A stretch of DNA of 64,000 nt from Chloroflexi bacterium HGW-Chloroflexi-2 (lineage in GTDB: Bacteria > Chloroflexota > Anaerolineae > Anaerolineales > Anaerolineaceae): the NCBI GenBank assembly GCA_002840735.1, contig PHBY01000011.1:1-64000 (forward strand). The letters run 5' to 3'. The translations under genes and the position numbers were made by a program. The notes beneath the pieces were generated by a model that worked only from the letters and a program-made list of their open reading frames with translations, had not been told where the DNA came from and ran no database searches. The stretch's first letter is position 1. Each line of letters begins with the position of its first letter. Shown here one piece after another: positions 24,618 to 35,222 of the stretch.

Positions 24618-26312
24618 ATGAAACAGGCACTTATTGAGGAATTGGAACAGAAAATCGGACGAACCCAGGATTCATTCGAAAAGGTCAAACTACTGAATGA
24701 ATTAGCGCTGATACTGGAAGATAGCAATCTTTCCTATGCGATACGTGTGGTGGATGAAGCTGTCAACCTGGCGCAAAGTCTGGATGAATCCAACCCAGAG
24801 GTTTCGGCTGTTTTGGCGAACAGTCTTTTTACTCGCGGTCTACTTAATCTGGAAACAACCAATTATGAATTGACAATTTCCAGCATTTATCAGGCATTAC
24901 CGCTTATCACCCAGATAAAAGATGATTTGTTAAATGGACGCGCCTTTGAAGTACTAGCCAAGGCAAACTTTGCGCTGGGAAATGCCCCCGAGGGTTTTGA
25001 ATTCTCCTGGCAAGCTTTGAGTTATTACGAGACACTCTCCAATCGTCGCTGGCAGGCAGGGCTCTACAACCTGGTTGGACGTCAATATATGGAGATGGGC
25101 AAATCGGATTGGGCGGAACGTTATTTCCAGCAGGCGTTTGATCTGATGGAGGGTCTACCCATCAACAAAACCCATGCGGATATTCACCTCAACTGGTGTT
25201 TGCTTGACACACATAATGGAGATTTTGACCAGGCGCAAAATCATATACACGAAGCTATCAAGATCTATCGCAGCTTTAAAGCCATGGATAAACTAACCAA
25301 AGCCCTGGTCATTCATGCCCGAGTTCACGAAACATTGAAAGATTATGCAGGGTCTCTCGAACATTTGAATCAAGCGCTGAAAATCAGTGAGGAACATGGA
25401 TTGCTTTATCGCAAAGTGCGTGTTTTATTGGCGATGGGTCAGCTTACCCTTGAAAAACCAGACTACGATTCGGCATTCAGTCGCCTGCAGGAAGCTTTGG
25501 CATTATCCGAACAACTCAATATGCGTCATGAGGGTATCCGCATCCATCGTGCTCTGGCGAGAGGATATAAACAAACCGGCAGCTTCGATAAATCCCTAGA
25601 TCACTTTGAGAGTTTTTATCGGTATGAAAAACAGATTGAAAAAGAACAGGATGTGCAACGCATCCGCAGTTTAGAAATCATGCATCAGGTAGAGCAGACC
25701 CAGAAAAGTTCCAGGCTTTTGGGTAAACAGAGTCGCAGTATGCGTGAACAACTTGATCTGATGCCCTCATCACAATTGTCATTCACACCTTCCCAAATCA
25801 CCGATCCGCTGACCGGTTTGTTAAACCGCAAACACTTTCTTACCATCCTGGAAAAAGACCACCTTAATGTTGAACATTATGGCAAAGTCGTTTCCATGAT
25901 CATGGTGGATGTGGACCAGTTTAAGAATGTAAATCAAGCGTATGGAAATCTGATTGCTGATCAAATTCTGGTGGAGCTATCTCATATGCTGCGTGATGAA
26001 TTTCGCCGGCGTGATCTTATCTGGCGGATCAGTGGTGAGGAATTTGTGATTCTGCTGCCCAATACAGAATGCAAACACGCTCAAATTCTAGCAGAACGTC
26101 TTCTTTACCACGTACGCGAGCATGTTTTTGAGGTCGATCAGAAAATGATCCAGATAACCATCAGTATGGGGATCGCCTGCACCAGTGCGGATTATGAAAA
26201 ACGCGTAGACATGCTGCTGGAGCATGCCAATCAGGCCTGGTCAATGGCCAAGCAAAATGGCGGTAATCAGGTGGTTACCTGGCGATCATCCACTCAAATA
26301 GAAAAGAATTAG
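24618..26312 (+). CDS. TPR-GGDEF protein, possible diguanylate cyclase
   Basis: This 564-aa paralogue of the previous gene has the same plan: TPR array (about 15-340), coiled-coil linker and GGDEF domain. The signature is SGEEF at 472-476, with Glu-Glu retained and the first Gly replaced; variant first residues are known in active cyclases (an AGDEF enzyme in Vibrio cholerae). The I-site RRRD (463-466) is intact. It probably makes cyclic di-GMP in response to a protein bound by the TPRs. Its stop overlaps the end of the convergent small membrane protein gene. Confidence 0.85.
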   Translation: MKQALIEELEQKIGRTQDSFEKVKLLNELALILEDSNLSYAIRVVDEAVNLAQSLDESNPEVSAVLANSLFTRGLLNLETTNYELTISSIYQALPLITQIKDDLLNGRAFEVLAKANFALGNAPEGFEFSWQALSYYETLSNRRWQAGLYNLVGRQYMEMGKSDWAERYFQQAFDLMEGLPINKTHADIHLNWCLLDTHNGDFDQAQNHIHEAIKIYRSFKAMDKLTKALVIHARVHETLKDYAGSLEHLNQALKISEEHGLLYRKVRVLLAMGQLTLEKPDYDSAFSRLQEALALSEQLNMRHEGIRIHRALARGYKQTGSFDKSLDHFESFYRYEKQIEKEQDVQRIRSLEIMHQVEQTQKSSRLLGKQSRSMREQLDLMPSSQLSFTPSQITDPLTGLLNRKHFLTILEKDHLNVEHYGKVVSMIMVDVDQFKNVNQAYGNLIADQILVELSHMLRDEFRRRDLIWRISGEEFVILLPNTECKHAQILAERLLYHVREHVFEVDQKMIQITISMGIACTSADYEKRVDMLLEHANQAWSMAKQNGGNQVVTWRSSTQIEKN

Positions 26313-26503
26313 AAGAGACTAAACCAGTTTGTGTCGAAAATGATCGCCCCGGCAATTATAAGGAATGCAATCAACAGGATCACCCCGCATCCACAACCCA
26401 TACAACCCTGGCCAAAGCCAAAACGACTCTGCAGCCAGTCGAACACTTTGTCCAGTAAAAAGAGCTTGAGCAAGCCAACCAGACATCCACTGCGATTATC
26501 CAT
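26309..26503 (-). CDS. Small membrane protein with Cys cluster (64 aa)
   Basis: AAAGGAAA lies upstream of the ATG at a proper distance. The product has a short N-terminal amphipathic part (LLKLFLLDKVFDWLQ), a GCMGCGCG cluster and one membrane helix (VILLIAFLIIAGAIIF). The Cys/Gly cluster beside a single helix could bind metal or be acylated, but this is speculative. Its 3' end overlaps the stop of the rightward TPR-GGDEF gene by a few bases. Confidence 0.6.
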   Translation of the reverse strand: MDNRSGCLVGLLKLFLLDKVFDWLQSRFGFGQGCMGCGCGVILLIAFLIIAGAIIFDTNWFSLF

Positions 26504-26551
26504 TTGAAGTTTCCTTTCATTGCAAGGACATGTTATTTATACGGATTTTTT

Positions 26552-26642
26552 GTATCATCTCAATAAATCGGGGCAAGCGGGTGTTTTTGGCGTGCGGACG
26601 CACGCCAAAAACACCCTGACCGCTAATTATTGAAAGGACACG
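26552..26642 (+). repeat. 91-bp hairpin element, copy A
   Basis: Exact reverse complement of 38355-38445 over all 91 bases. The core is a 17-bp stem (GGTGTTTTTGGCGTGCG with its complement, loop GAC). AGCGG/CCGCT and TCAATAA/TTATTGA pair outside it. Short T-runs flank both ends, and identity stops at them. It lies between the small membrane-protein gene and the GH1 gene. Confidence 0.95.
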
Positions 26643-26752
26643 ATTTTTTATGAAAAGTGTCAATCAAAGTTCGATTTGAGAACACCATTGAGAATTTTAA
26701 TTCTTCTCTTTGGATTGTGAATTGAGACACCAAATCTTCAAATCTGGGTTAA

Positions 26753-28159
<1,407 letters not shown>

Positions 28160-28227
28160 ACAAATCAGTTAGAAAATTGTTTGCCTTCTGCTAATCTTAA
28201 TGTAAAATCAAATTTGGGAGGAGACGT

Positions 28228-29187
28228 ATGATAACTGAAACCGATGTTCTCCGTTTGGCTCAATCTCATTTTCCAGATAATACAATCTCATGGATTGAGG
28301 ATCTGGGTACCTGGGTGCGTCATAATTTCCGCGTCCATTTTTCCGACCGAAAGGCAGTGGTATATAAATTTAACGTAAATTCAGACTGGATCGATAGCAG
28401 TGTGCACGAATACCGGGTAACCGAGATTCTCGAAAAGAATGGTTTGCCCATCTCACCGGTACTGGTGGTGGATGACAGCATGCAAGAGATTGGTCATGCA
28501 TTTATTGTGGTTGAACAAGGCCCCGGCGAACGTCTGGATCGCTTGATGCGACTGAAACCAGACGATGAGATCAAAGCCATGTATCGCGGTATTGGTCAGT
28601 TTTATCGTCGTTTGCATGCCATCCAGGGAAAAGAATCTGGTGTGTGGGTGAATGACCCTGAACAATTGATTGATGTCTCTCCCACAGATTACCTCTTTGA
28701 TAATGAAATTGTCGGTGGTAGTGGGGCAGCATTAGCCAGCAAAGGTATTCTGAACAAATTGGTTCACCAGCGTATTGTGGATGTCTGGCAGGCAAATTTG
28801 GCTTATTTAAAGAACCATAAACCCGTGATGGTGCATGGCAGTCCCTTCCCCTGGACGATCTACCTGGAAAAACAAGGTCTCGATTGGCAGGTTACCCGCA
28901 TTACCGGGTTGGGAGATGCCTTCTGGTGGGATCCAGCTTATGATCTGACATTTCTGATTGAGCCGCCCTTCACTTTCATGTTCGATCAATGGCGCATCGC
29001 TTTCCTGCAAGGCTATGGTGTCAAACCGGAAGTGCGCCGGCTGATGCTCTATCGTCTCTTGCAGATCCTGTGCGCAGTCAATAATGTATACATGCAGCCC
29101 AGGATTGAACAATCTGAAACCTGGAAGCAAAGCGCCTTACATGCCATTCCCGGGTTGCTCAAGAGTCTCGAGACGACTTTAAAATAA
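28228..29187 (+). CDS. APH-fold (aminoglycoside phosphotransferase-like) protein, probable pseudokinase
   Basis: The 319-aa product has the overall APH/choline-kinase arrangement: a Lys in VVYKFNV, a hinge region HAFIVVEQGPGERLD and a C-terminal lobe ending in GDAFWWDPAYDL. The catalytic HGD motif, however, reads HGSPFPW (H203-G204-S205), and the metal-binding DxE is replaced in RITGLGD. Phosphotransfer is therefore doubtful, so it may be a binding protein. The ATG follows GGGAGGAG. It lies 68 bp after the GH1 gene and may be co-transcribed with it. Confidence 0.7.
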   Translation: MITETDVLRLAQSHFPDNTISWIEDLGTWVRHNFRVHFSDRKAVVYKFNVNSDWIDSSVHEYRVTEILEKNGLPISPVLVVDDSMQEIGHAFIVVEQGPGERLDRLMRLKPDDEIKAMYRGIGQFYRRLHAIQGKESGVWVNDPEQLIDVSPTDYLFDNEIVGGSGAALASKGILNKLVHQRIVDVWQANLAYLKNHKPVMVHGSPFPWTIYLEKQGLDWQVTRITGLGDAFWWDPAYDLTFLIEPPFTFMFDQWRIAFLQGYGVKPEVRRLMLYRLLQILCAVNNVYMQPRIEQSETWKQSALHAIPGLLKSLETTLK

Positions 29188-29243
29188 ATCAGGATTAAGT
29201 TGATAACTATACATGAACACAAATTATCGTGATCAGTTTTTTT

Positions 29244-30449
29244 TTATTCGGCCGGTTGTTGTTGCAATTGCCGGTTGACGCTAAAGAGCAATACCAGGTT
29301 AATCACAAATAAAGCCACCAGAACAAACACCCCTATTTGCCCTAGCAATACGGGCAGATTGTTCATCTCTTCGGAGATTGGCAAAATTGGTACAATTCCT
29401 GAGAGCAGTGCAAAGAAGTTCCATAAACCATGGATGGTAACAGCACCCAGATAGGTGGCAATGGCTCTTCCCCAATTGCGATTGTAGAAAGCGCTGGCAA
29501 ATCCCCAGCCCACCAGACCGGATAAAGTGACGTGCAGGAGTCCTGTACCGGTACGACCAAATAACAGTATCAGCCATTCCGATTCGGCCGGGATTCCAAC
29601 CGCCCCCAGACTTTCCAGCATGGCAAAACATGCCCCACCGATCAATCCGCCCACAAAACCTTGCGATGGTGTCAGATGTTTACCAGCCAGGAACCAGATG
29701 GCCATGGGTTTGAAGAGTTCTTCAAGCAGTGGTACCAGAATTGCCACCACCAGAATACTGCCATTCAAAAAAATTGGACGGCTGATCAGATCCGTAATCA
29801 GTTGTTCCGCTTCCAGCGGTTCCATCAAACCATTCGAAATCTGGTCTGCATACATCATGATTTGAGAGAGTAACTCGGGTTGTCCAGCCAGCCAGACCGC
29901 AGCAATCATAAAAATAAAAAACAACAATACCAGCTCTGCGAGTAATACCACCGGCATCATAATCGAAAAATTGAATGCTACCGCACCCCAGACGCGCGGC
30001 CGGTTTCCCAGGCTCAGGTTTCTAGCGCCAATCCAGAAAAAGAACAGGATGGGCACTAAAACCAGAGGAATAATCAATAAGGAAGTGATCAGGTTCAACG
30101 CCTGAAAACGGCTGATGAGCAACACCCCCAGAATCGATACGATCCAGACAACGATCAAAGCACCCTGGATGATCCGTTGTGTAGAGGGTTGCAAGGCAGG
30201 CATGGACCTGCCCTGTAAATGAAAAATTGCACTGATCAAAGCCAGGATAAAAGCCACAGCAATCAGCAAGGATGTCCAGCCTATGACCAGCATCAAGCCG
30301 GCTTCATTGGCTGTCAGCGGATCAATCATCCCACTGAAAAGCCCAAATACCAGCAACAATCCCCCCCCTATTAGGCTGGATAAAAAGCCCAGGCTGCTGA
30401 TGACAACCTGGGAAATTGCATAAATTTTCGCTCTTCCTTGCAGCTTCAA
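29244..30449 (-). CDS. PrsW-like intramembrane metalloprotease
   Basis: The 401-aa protein has about nine to ten membrane segments. The PrsW signatures are EELFKP (about residue 238), CFAMLES, a Gly-rich RTGTGLLHVTL helix and VTIHGLWN, supplying the Glu and His residues expected for metal binding. PrsW of Bacillus cleaves an anti-sigma factor, so a role in regulated proteolysis is inferred. The start appears to be TTG 30449, only about 5 nt from the end of repeat copy C, whose GGACACG may act as a weak ribosome-binding site. Gene order places it after the DsbA-cyclophilin gene on the same strand. Confidence 0.75.
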   Translation of the reverse strand: MKLQGRAKIYAISQVVISSLGFLSSLIGGGLLLVFGLFSGMIDPLTANEAGLMLVIGWTSLLIAVAFILALISAIFHLQGRSMPALQPSTQRIIQGALIVVWIVSILGVLLISRFQALNLITSLLIIPLVLVPILFFFWIGARNLSLGNRPRVWGAVAFNFSIMMPVVLLAELVLLFFIFMIAAVWLAGQPELLSQIMMYADQISNGLMEPLEAEQLITDLISRPIFLNGSILVVAILVPLLEELFKPMAIWFLAGKHLTPSQGFVGGLIGGACFAMLESLGAVGIPAESEWLILLFGRTGTGLLHVTLSGLVGWGFASAFYNRNWGRAIATYLGAVTIHGLWNFFALLSGIVPILPISEEMNNLPVLLGQIGVFVLVALFVINLVLLFSVNRQLQQQPAE

Positions 30450-30454
30450 TTTTT

Positions 30455-30544
30455 CGTGTCCTTTTAAAAATGTGCGGTATGGGTGTTATTGGCGTTCCCC
30501 CGCACGCCAATAACACCCACAAGACCCAATTTATTGATTATTCG
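30455..30544 (-). repeat. 91-bp hairpin element, diverged copy C
   Basis: Same orientation as copy B, sharing CGTGTCCTTT, the hairpin core and the TTTATTGA end. The stem arms are GGGTGTTATTGGCGT and their exact complement: a T-to-A change in one arm is matched by A-to-T in the other compared with copies A and B. It fills the gap between the cyclophilin-fusion stop and the PrsW-like start. Confidence 0.8.
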
Positions 30545-30556
30545 ATCCTTCAGCCA

Positions 30557-31849
30557 TTATTTTTCGGTGATGGTAATAGAAATGATCTTATCCAGCGTTT
30601 CGGCTGTAATCCCCTGTTGGGGATCAACTGCGTTCAAACTGGTGACCACATCCATGCCTTCGATCACTTTACCGAAAACAGTATAGCCACCGTCCAAAGC
30701 AGTCTGGGCAGCATAGGTGATAAAGAATTGGCTACCATTGGTGTTGGCGCCGGCATTGGCAACACCGAGAACACCTTCGGAGTCGAATTTCAAATCAGAG
30801 ATTTCATTAGCATATTCATACCCCGGACCACCCATACCCAGGCCAGTTGGGTCACCTACTTGAGCCACAAAGCCAGGAATCACGCGATGGAATTCAACAT
30901 TATTATAGAAACCTTCTGTTGCCAGAAAAACAAAGCTGTTGACTGCCAGTGGAGCTTTCTCGGGGTAAAGTTCGATTTTGAAGTCTCCTTTGCTGGTGGT
31001 GATGGTCGCTTCATAAACCTTTGTTACATCCACTACCATGGGGGGACATTCTGTGTAACGGTTCTTATCCAGTTCGATCAATTTCAGGATACTGGAAAGG
31101 GTGTTGTAATCATACGAGGAAGAATAGGGAACACCATTGATCACAATAAACACAGTCGGGGTACCGCTGATGCCAATATTTTCTGTGGCATCGGTATATG
31201 AGAGTGTAATTTTGTTTAATACAGCTTCGCTGTTGTAGTCTTCTTCAAATTTTGCCAGATCCAGATCCAGTTTTCCAGCCAGTTCGAGGGCATAATCTAC
31301 AAATCCTTCAACGGATACGGTACCTGCAGACCAAACCTGTTGCTCAGCAAACAATAAATCATGCATCTCGAAGAATTTTCCCTGCATACCTGCTGCTTCT
31401 GCTGCCTGGTGAGCAGGAAATGCTTTGGGATGAATGCTGGGTAGTGGCAAATGACGGAATACCAGGTTGACCTTATCCGCATTGTCGAGATAGAACTGTT
31501 CCAGTTGTGGCGCAGCGATGGAGCAGTAGGGACATTGGAAGTCGCTGTACTCGATTATGGAGATCTCTGCGTCTACAGAGCCTTTGATCCAATCCTCTGT
31601 GCTTGCCAGCGGTACGGGAGGAATCTGATTTGGCGGAATCACAGGTATCAATTGTTCCAGTGTACATTCTGTGATCTTACCAGCTAAGTTGGGATTAAAA
31701 CCTGTCAAATTTTGTTCAACACCAATTTCATTTGCGGTTTCATTTTCGGTTTCTGTTTCCACAACCGGTGTTTCTTCTTTTGGCTGGCATGCAACCAACA
31801 CCAAAGAAGCAATCATTAGCACAATCAATAAGGTTCCAAATTTTTTCAT
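30557..31849 (-). CDS. DsbA-like thioredoxin and cyclophilin PPIase fusion lipoprotein
   Basis: The 430-aa product from ATG 31849 has a lipobox LVAC (Cys22); an ATG at 31873 would push the signal peptide inward. Residues about 75-260 form a DsbA/thioredoxin_4 domain with CPYC near residue 104 and the cis-Pro loop GISGTPTVF. The C-terminal 150 residues are a cyclophilin-type peptidyl-prolyl isomerase (FHRVIPGFVAQVGDP, GSQFFIT). Both are folding catalysts for exported proteins, here tethered to the membrane in one chain. Transcribed toward the PrsW-like gene. Confidence 0.9.
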   Translation of the reverse strand: MKKFGTLLIVLMIASLVLVACQPKEETPVVETETENETANEIGVEQNLTGFNPNLAGKITECTLEQLIPVIPPNQIPPVPLASTEDWIKGSVDAEISIIEYSDFQCPYCSIAAPQLEQFYLDNADKVNLVFRHLPLPSIHPKAFPAHQAAEAAGMQGKFFEMHDLLFAEQQVWSAGTVSVEGFVDYALELAGKLDLDLAKFEEDYNSEAVLNKITLSYTDATENIGISGTPTVFIVINGVPYSSSYDYNTLSSILKLIELDKNRYTECPPMVVDVTKVYEATITTSKGDFKIELYPEKAPLAVNSFVFLATEGFYNNVEFHRVIPGFVAQVGDPTGLGMGGPGYEYANEISDLKFDSEGVLGVANAGANTNGSQFFITYAAQTALDGGYTVFGKVIEGMDVVTSLNAVDPQQGITAETLDKIISITITEK

Positions 31850-31883
31850 TAAAGGGTTCCTGCCTTTCTTCATCTCCCCTGTT

Positions 31884-32504
31884 TTAATTTTTACTTAATT
31901 CAGCCCTGATGACTTCTCGGAGAGCTTTCTGTACATCATCAAAGGATTGGGCTGCATCAACAATCCGCCAGCGTTGCGGTTCGTCAGCAACCAGCGTTAA
32001 GTATCCCTCACGAACACGTTTATGAAAAGCCAATGCATAAGCATCCAGCCGGTTCCATTCGCCTCCGCTTTGTTTACGGCGTTCCAACCCAATCTCAACA
32101 TTAAGATCGAGAAGGATGGTTAAATCCGGGTAAAGCCCACCTGTGGAAAAATCAAGTAATTTCTTCAATGTGGGAATATCGACGCCATGCCCATACCCCT
32201 GATAAGCCAGGGTTGAATCGGCATAGCGGTCACAAAGTACGATCGTATCTTTTTCCAGCAAAGGTCGAATCACCTCTTCCACGTGTTGGGAGCGAGACGC
32301 CAGATACAGCAGAATTTCAGTGCGTGGGTGCATGGCAGTATTTTCTAAATCATGCAAAATGGTGCGAATCTGATCACTGATCAGCGTGCCACCGGGTTCA
32401 CGAGTGGTATAGACGTTATAACCTTGCTCACGCAGCCAATCTGCTAAGATGGGCAATTGTGAACTTTTTCCGCTGCCTTCCGGACCTTCCAGGGTAATAA
32501 ACAT
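31884..32504 (-). CDS. tmk: Thymidylate kinase
   Basis: The 206-aa product from ATG 32504 starts MFITLEGPEGSGKSS (P-loop); longer frames to 32651 overlap the upstream gene and are rejected. The DRYADSTLAYQGYG segment is the DRY/TMP-binding region, with TREPGGT before it and a LID with RRKQSGGEWNRLD. It phosphorylates dTMP to dTDP. It starts 7 bp after the R3H ATPase stop, so the two are co-transcribed. Confidence 0.93.
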   Translation of the reverse strand: MFITLEGPEGSGKSSQLPILADWLREQGYNVYTTREPGGTLISDQIRTILHDLENTAMHPRTEILLYLASRSQHVEEVIRPLLEKDTIVLCDRYADSTLAYQGYGHGVDIPTLKKLLDFSTGGLYPDLTILLDLNVEIGLERRKQSGGEWNRLDAYALAFHKRVREGYLTLVADEPQRWRIVDAAQSFDDVQKALREVIRAELSKN

Positions 32505-32511
32505 CACAGTC

Positions 32512-34131
32512 CTATTCACGAAAGATGCGTACACGCCGGTTGGGATCTTTCCCATAGGAATGGGATACCAGCTGTGCCTGGCGCGCCATCTCGTGTTGTA
32601 AGCGGCGAATTGCAGAGGATGCGGGTGGTAAGTCTGCCCAACGCTGTCCATTCATCACTGCGCGGATACCATCTTCTGTTACTTGAGATGCATATTGCCA
32701 ATCCTCATTTTGCATCACATTATTACCGTTGAGGTTATAGATCTCCATTAATGTCTTTTCCATCTGATTGATAGTGTTGGAGCGCAGGAAGTAAAGTGGA
32801 GTGCCACGATCTTCAGCTTCGATCAATATCTGTTGTCGGGAACGATAATACGTGCGCAGGGTCATAATGATATCTGCCTCTTCTGGTAAGCGCACAATCA
32901 CAGCCGGTACAGACAGGCGTTTGGTTGCCTGCTCCAGGCGGTTGCGAGCTACCCCGTAAGGGAATATCTTAACGGTGCGCATGCGACCTGTTTCGGGATC
33001 ATTATTGACGGGTATGACCGGTTGGGATGGCGACTGTGCATATGCCGGACGCGGTTGTGTGACAGTACGTCCATTTTCATTGCTGCGGCGCATTCCCTGT
33101 GACATCGCACCACGGGTCGTGATGGATGGCGCGGGTAATTTCTCAATTTTGATTTCGTTGTTTTCGTTACGATAACGCAATTCAGGGGGGATTGGATAAC
33201 CGCGTAATAGCGAATCGACAGCTTCGGAGACATCCGGGTGAATTGCCATACGGTTGCGCTCCTGGATCTCAACCAGCACGTCAAAGGTTGGCGGAGAGCG
33301 GCGTTCGAGCACAGTCTTCTGCGTGCCACGCCGGCGTGCTTCTTCATCTGACAGCGTTACCGATTCGATACCGCCAATCAGGTCGGAGAGTGTCGGGTTC
33401 AGCAACAGATTTTCCAGGGTACGGCCATGGGCTGTGGCAATTAGCTGCACACCTCGTTCGGCAATCGTACGGGCAGCCAGGGCTTCCAGTTCACGTCCGA
33501 TCTCATCAATCACAATCACTTCCGGGTTGTGATTCTCGACCGCCTCAATCATGACTTCGTGCTGTAAGGATGGTTTGGCAACCTGCATGCGGCGCGCCAT
33601 CCCCACGGCTGGATGCGGAACATCGCCATCGCCACCAATTTCATTGGAAGTATCCACAATGACCACGCGTTTCTTCTCAGCCAGGATACGGGCAGCTTCG
33701 CGCAGCATGGTGGTTTTTCCGATACCAGGTTTACCCAGGAGCAAAACACTTTTTTCGGATTCAATTAAATCCTGAATGATATCAATGGTGCCATAAACCG
33801 CGCGACCCACACGGCAGGTCAGACCTACTACCTGCCCACGGCGGTTGCGAATACCGGAGATACGATGCAGGGTGCGCTCCAGACCGGCACGATTATCAGC
33901 ATCAAAATCTCCTATGCGTGTGACCACGTAATCAATATCCTCATGGGTTACTTCACGTTCGGATAGGGGTACCTCTTCGTTCACAAAGCGAGCTTTCGGT
34001 GTGCGACCCAGATCCATTACAATCTCTATTAGATTGTCGCTATTATCTGCTTCTTCCAATGCTTGAGCAATTTCCAGAGGTAGAACCTCCATCAGCGCCT
34101 GCAGATCATCTGTAATTTTTCTTTGTTTCAT
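32512..34131 (-). CDS. R3H-domain AAA ATPase (Ycf45/SpoIIIAA-like)
   Basis: The 539-aa product has a Walker A LLGKPGIGKTT (about residue 139), VIVIDEIGRELEA as Walker B and the SpoIIIAA/Ycf45-like core with SNEIGGDGDVPHPAVG. A low-complexity linker follows residue 330. A C-terminal R3H single-strand nucleic-acid-binding domain ends in HSYGKDPNRRVRIF. R3H/Ycf45 ATPases are widespread in cyanobacteria and Chloroflexota, with unclear roles. It is directly upstream of tmk on the same transcript. Confidence 0.85.
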   Translation of the reverse strand: MKQRKITDDLQALMEVLPLEIAQALEEADNSDNLIEIVMDLGRTPKARFVNEEVPLSEREVTHEDIDYVVTRIGDFDADNRAGLERTLHRISGIRNRRGQVVGLTCRVGRAVYGTIDIIQDLIESEKSVLLLGKPGIGKTTMLREAARILAEKKRVVIVDTSNEIGGDGDVPHPAVGMARRMQVAKPSLQHEVMIEAVENHNPEVIVIDEIGRELEALAARTIAERGVQLIATAHGRTLENLLLNPTLSDLIGGIESVTLSDEEARRRGTQKTVLERRSPPTFDVLVEIQERNRMAIHPDVSEAVDSLLRGYPIPPELRYRNENNEIKIEKLPAPSITTRGAMSQGMRRSNENGRTVTQPRPAYAQSPSQPVIPVNNDPETGRMRTVKIFPYGVARNRLEQATKRLSVPAVIVRLPEEADIIMTLRTYYRSRQQILIEAEDRGTPLYFLRSNTINQMEKTLMEIYNLNGNNVMQNEDWQYASQVTEDGIRAVMNGQRWADLPPASSAIRRLQHEMARQAQLVSHSYGKDPNRRVRIFRE

Positions 34132-34251
34132 TCGTCCTAAAAAAATCCTGTTATTTGTTCAATGATCAGGTGTTCCCACCTGTCTTAATTCCTAATTCAT
34201 CTTTCGTAACAACCATCATAACGGGCTATTCTAAGAATGACATTAACCCGT

Positions 34252-35145
34252 CTACTTATTTGATGCGATTATATCATTAGAAGTTTCATTTTTATTTTTT
34301 GTTGAATTATGCAGAATCGGAGATGTGGTCTCTGTGCCATGTGCTTCCAGGACTTTACGAATGGTCGCCGGTACACTGACACGCTGCTTGTGGATGAGAT
34401 GCTTGACCAACATGATTTTGCGATTCCCTGGTGTGCCGCCCAGGCTTTCTGTGGCAGAATTCAGCCAGGATTGGTAATCCCGAATTGCCAGGTACAGGGG
34501 GCGTCCATTGGAGGAATTCATCAACCTGAGTAAATCTTTCAGTAATTTTTCAGGTTCACGAATGTTGGGATGCATAACCGGTGTCAAAAATATTCCTTTT
34601 GGGCCATTGGTGACTTCCACAAAAGCGAGCAATTCAGAATCCATATAATAAACATAACCCTGGACGGGTCTTTTGTCCATGGCTTCAGATCCCTGTACCA
34701 GGGGTGGTACAACGGCATGATAAAGGTTGATCAGATTATGCTGGTCGATCTGTTGAAACGAACGCCACAACTGGTTCTTTTCACCATTGTGAGGTAAATC
34801 TACAAAGCGCCAAACCTGCTGCCTGCCATATACATTGAAACCGGAAAGGCGCAACATCTCAAAAATGGACGCATCCTCGTTGATTTCTGCCAGTAAGCGC
34901 AGTGCACCGCGACCACCGCTTTCCCAGGAAAGATGATCCAATAAAGCCAGCAAAGCACGATCCATCAAATTGGGTTCAGGAGCTAAAAAGATTAAGTGTG
35001 CGTTTTGATCACCAGGATTGAAATTGATCTGTCCAATGAAGGGAGCTAAACCTTTCCCGGGGCGAGCAATGCCACTGTAACTGCTATAATCCATGCGTAA
35101 ATGACCCAGCATGGCAGAACTGCCAATCGGATTGCCATGTGTCAA
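34252..35145 (-). CDS. GNAT-like hypothetical protein, start uncertain
   Basis: The conservative start is TTG 35145, giving 297 aa beginning MTHGNPIGSS. The reading frame continues upstream without a stop to beyond 35230 and encodes plausible protein (RPFGWLDLHHIWRYRNQIL), but I find no ATG, GTG or TTG there. The true start may overlap the pdxT 3' end. The body has acetyltransferase-like features (HLIFLAPEP, LLAEINEDASIFEMLRLSGF), repeated in a second half (LAIRDYQSWLN). The tail is Asn/Lys/Thr-rich and probably disordered. It lies between pdxT and the R3H ATPase on the same strand. Confidence 0.55.
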   Translation of the reverse strand: MTHGNPIGSSAMLGHLRMDYSSYSGIARPGKGLAPFIGQINFNPGDQNAHLIFLAPEPNLMDRALLALLDHLSWESGGRGALRLLAEINEDASIFEMLRLSGFNVYGRQQVWRFVDLPHNGEKNQLWRSFQQIDQHNLINLYHAVVPPLVQGSEAMDKRPVQGYVYYMDSELLAFVEVTNGPKGIFLTPVMHPNIREPEKLLKDLLRLMNSSNGRPLYLAIRDYQSWLNSATESLGGTPGNRKIMLVKHLIHKQRVSVPATIRKVLEAHGTETTSPILHNSTKNKNETSNDIIASNK

Positions 35146-35222
35146 ACTTAAAATGCTGTCGGTACATAGAATCTGATTGCGATAGCGCCAGATATGATGT
35201 AAATCTAACCAGCCAAAAGGTC

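Noticed and set aside
26651-26680. 9-codon ORF directly after repeat copy A
   Set aside because: Too short and unsupported; the next gene has its own promoter space and ribosome-binding site.
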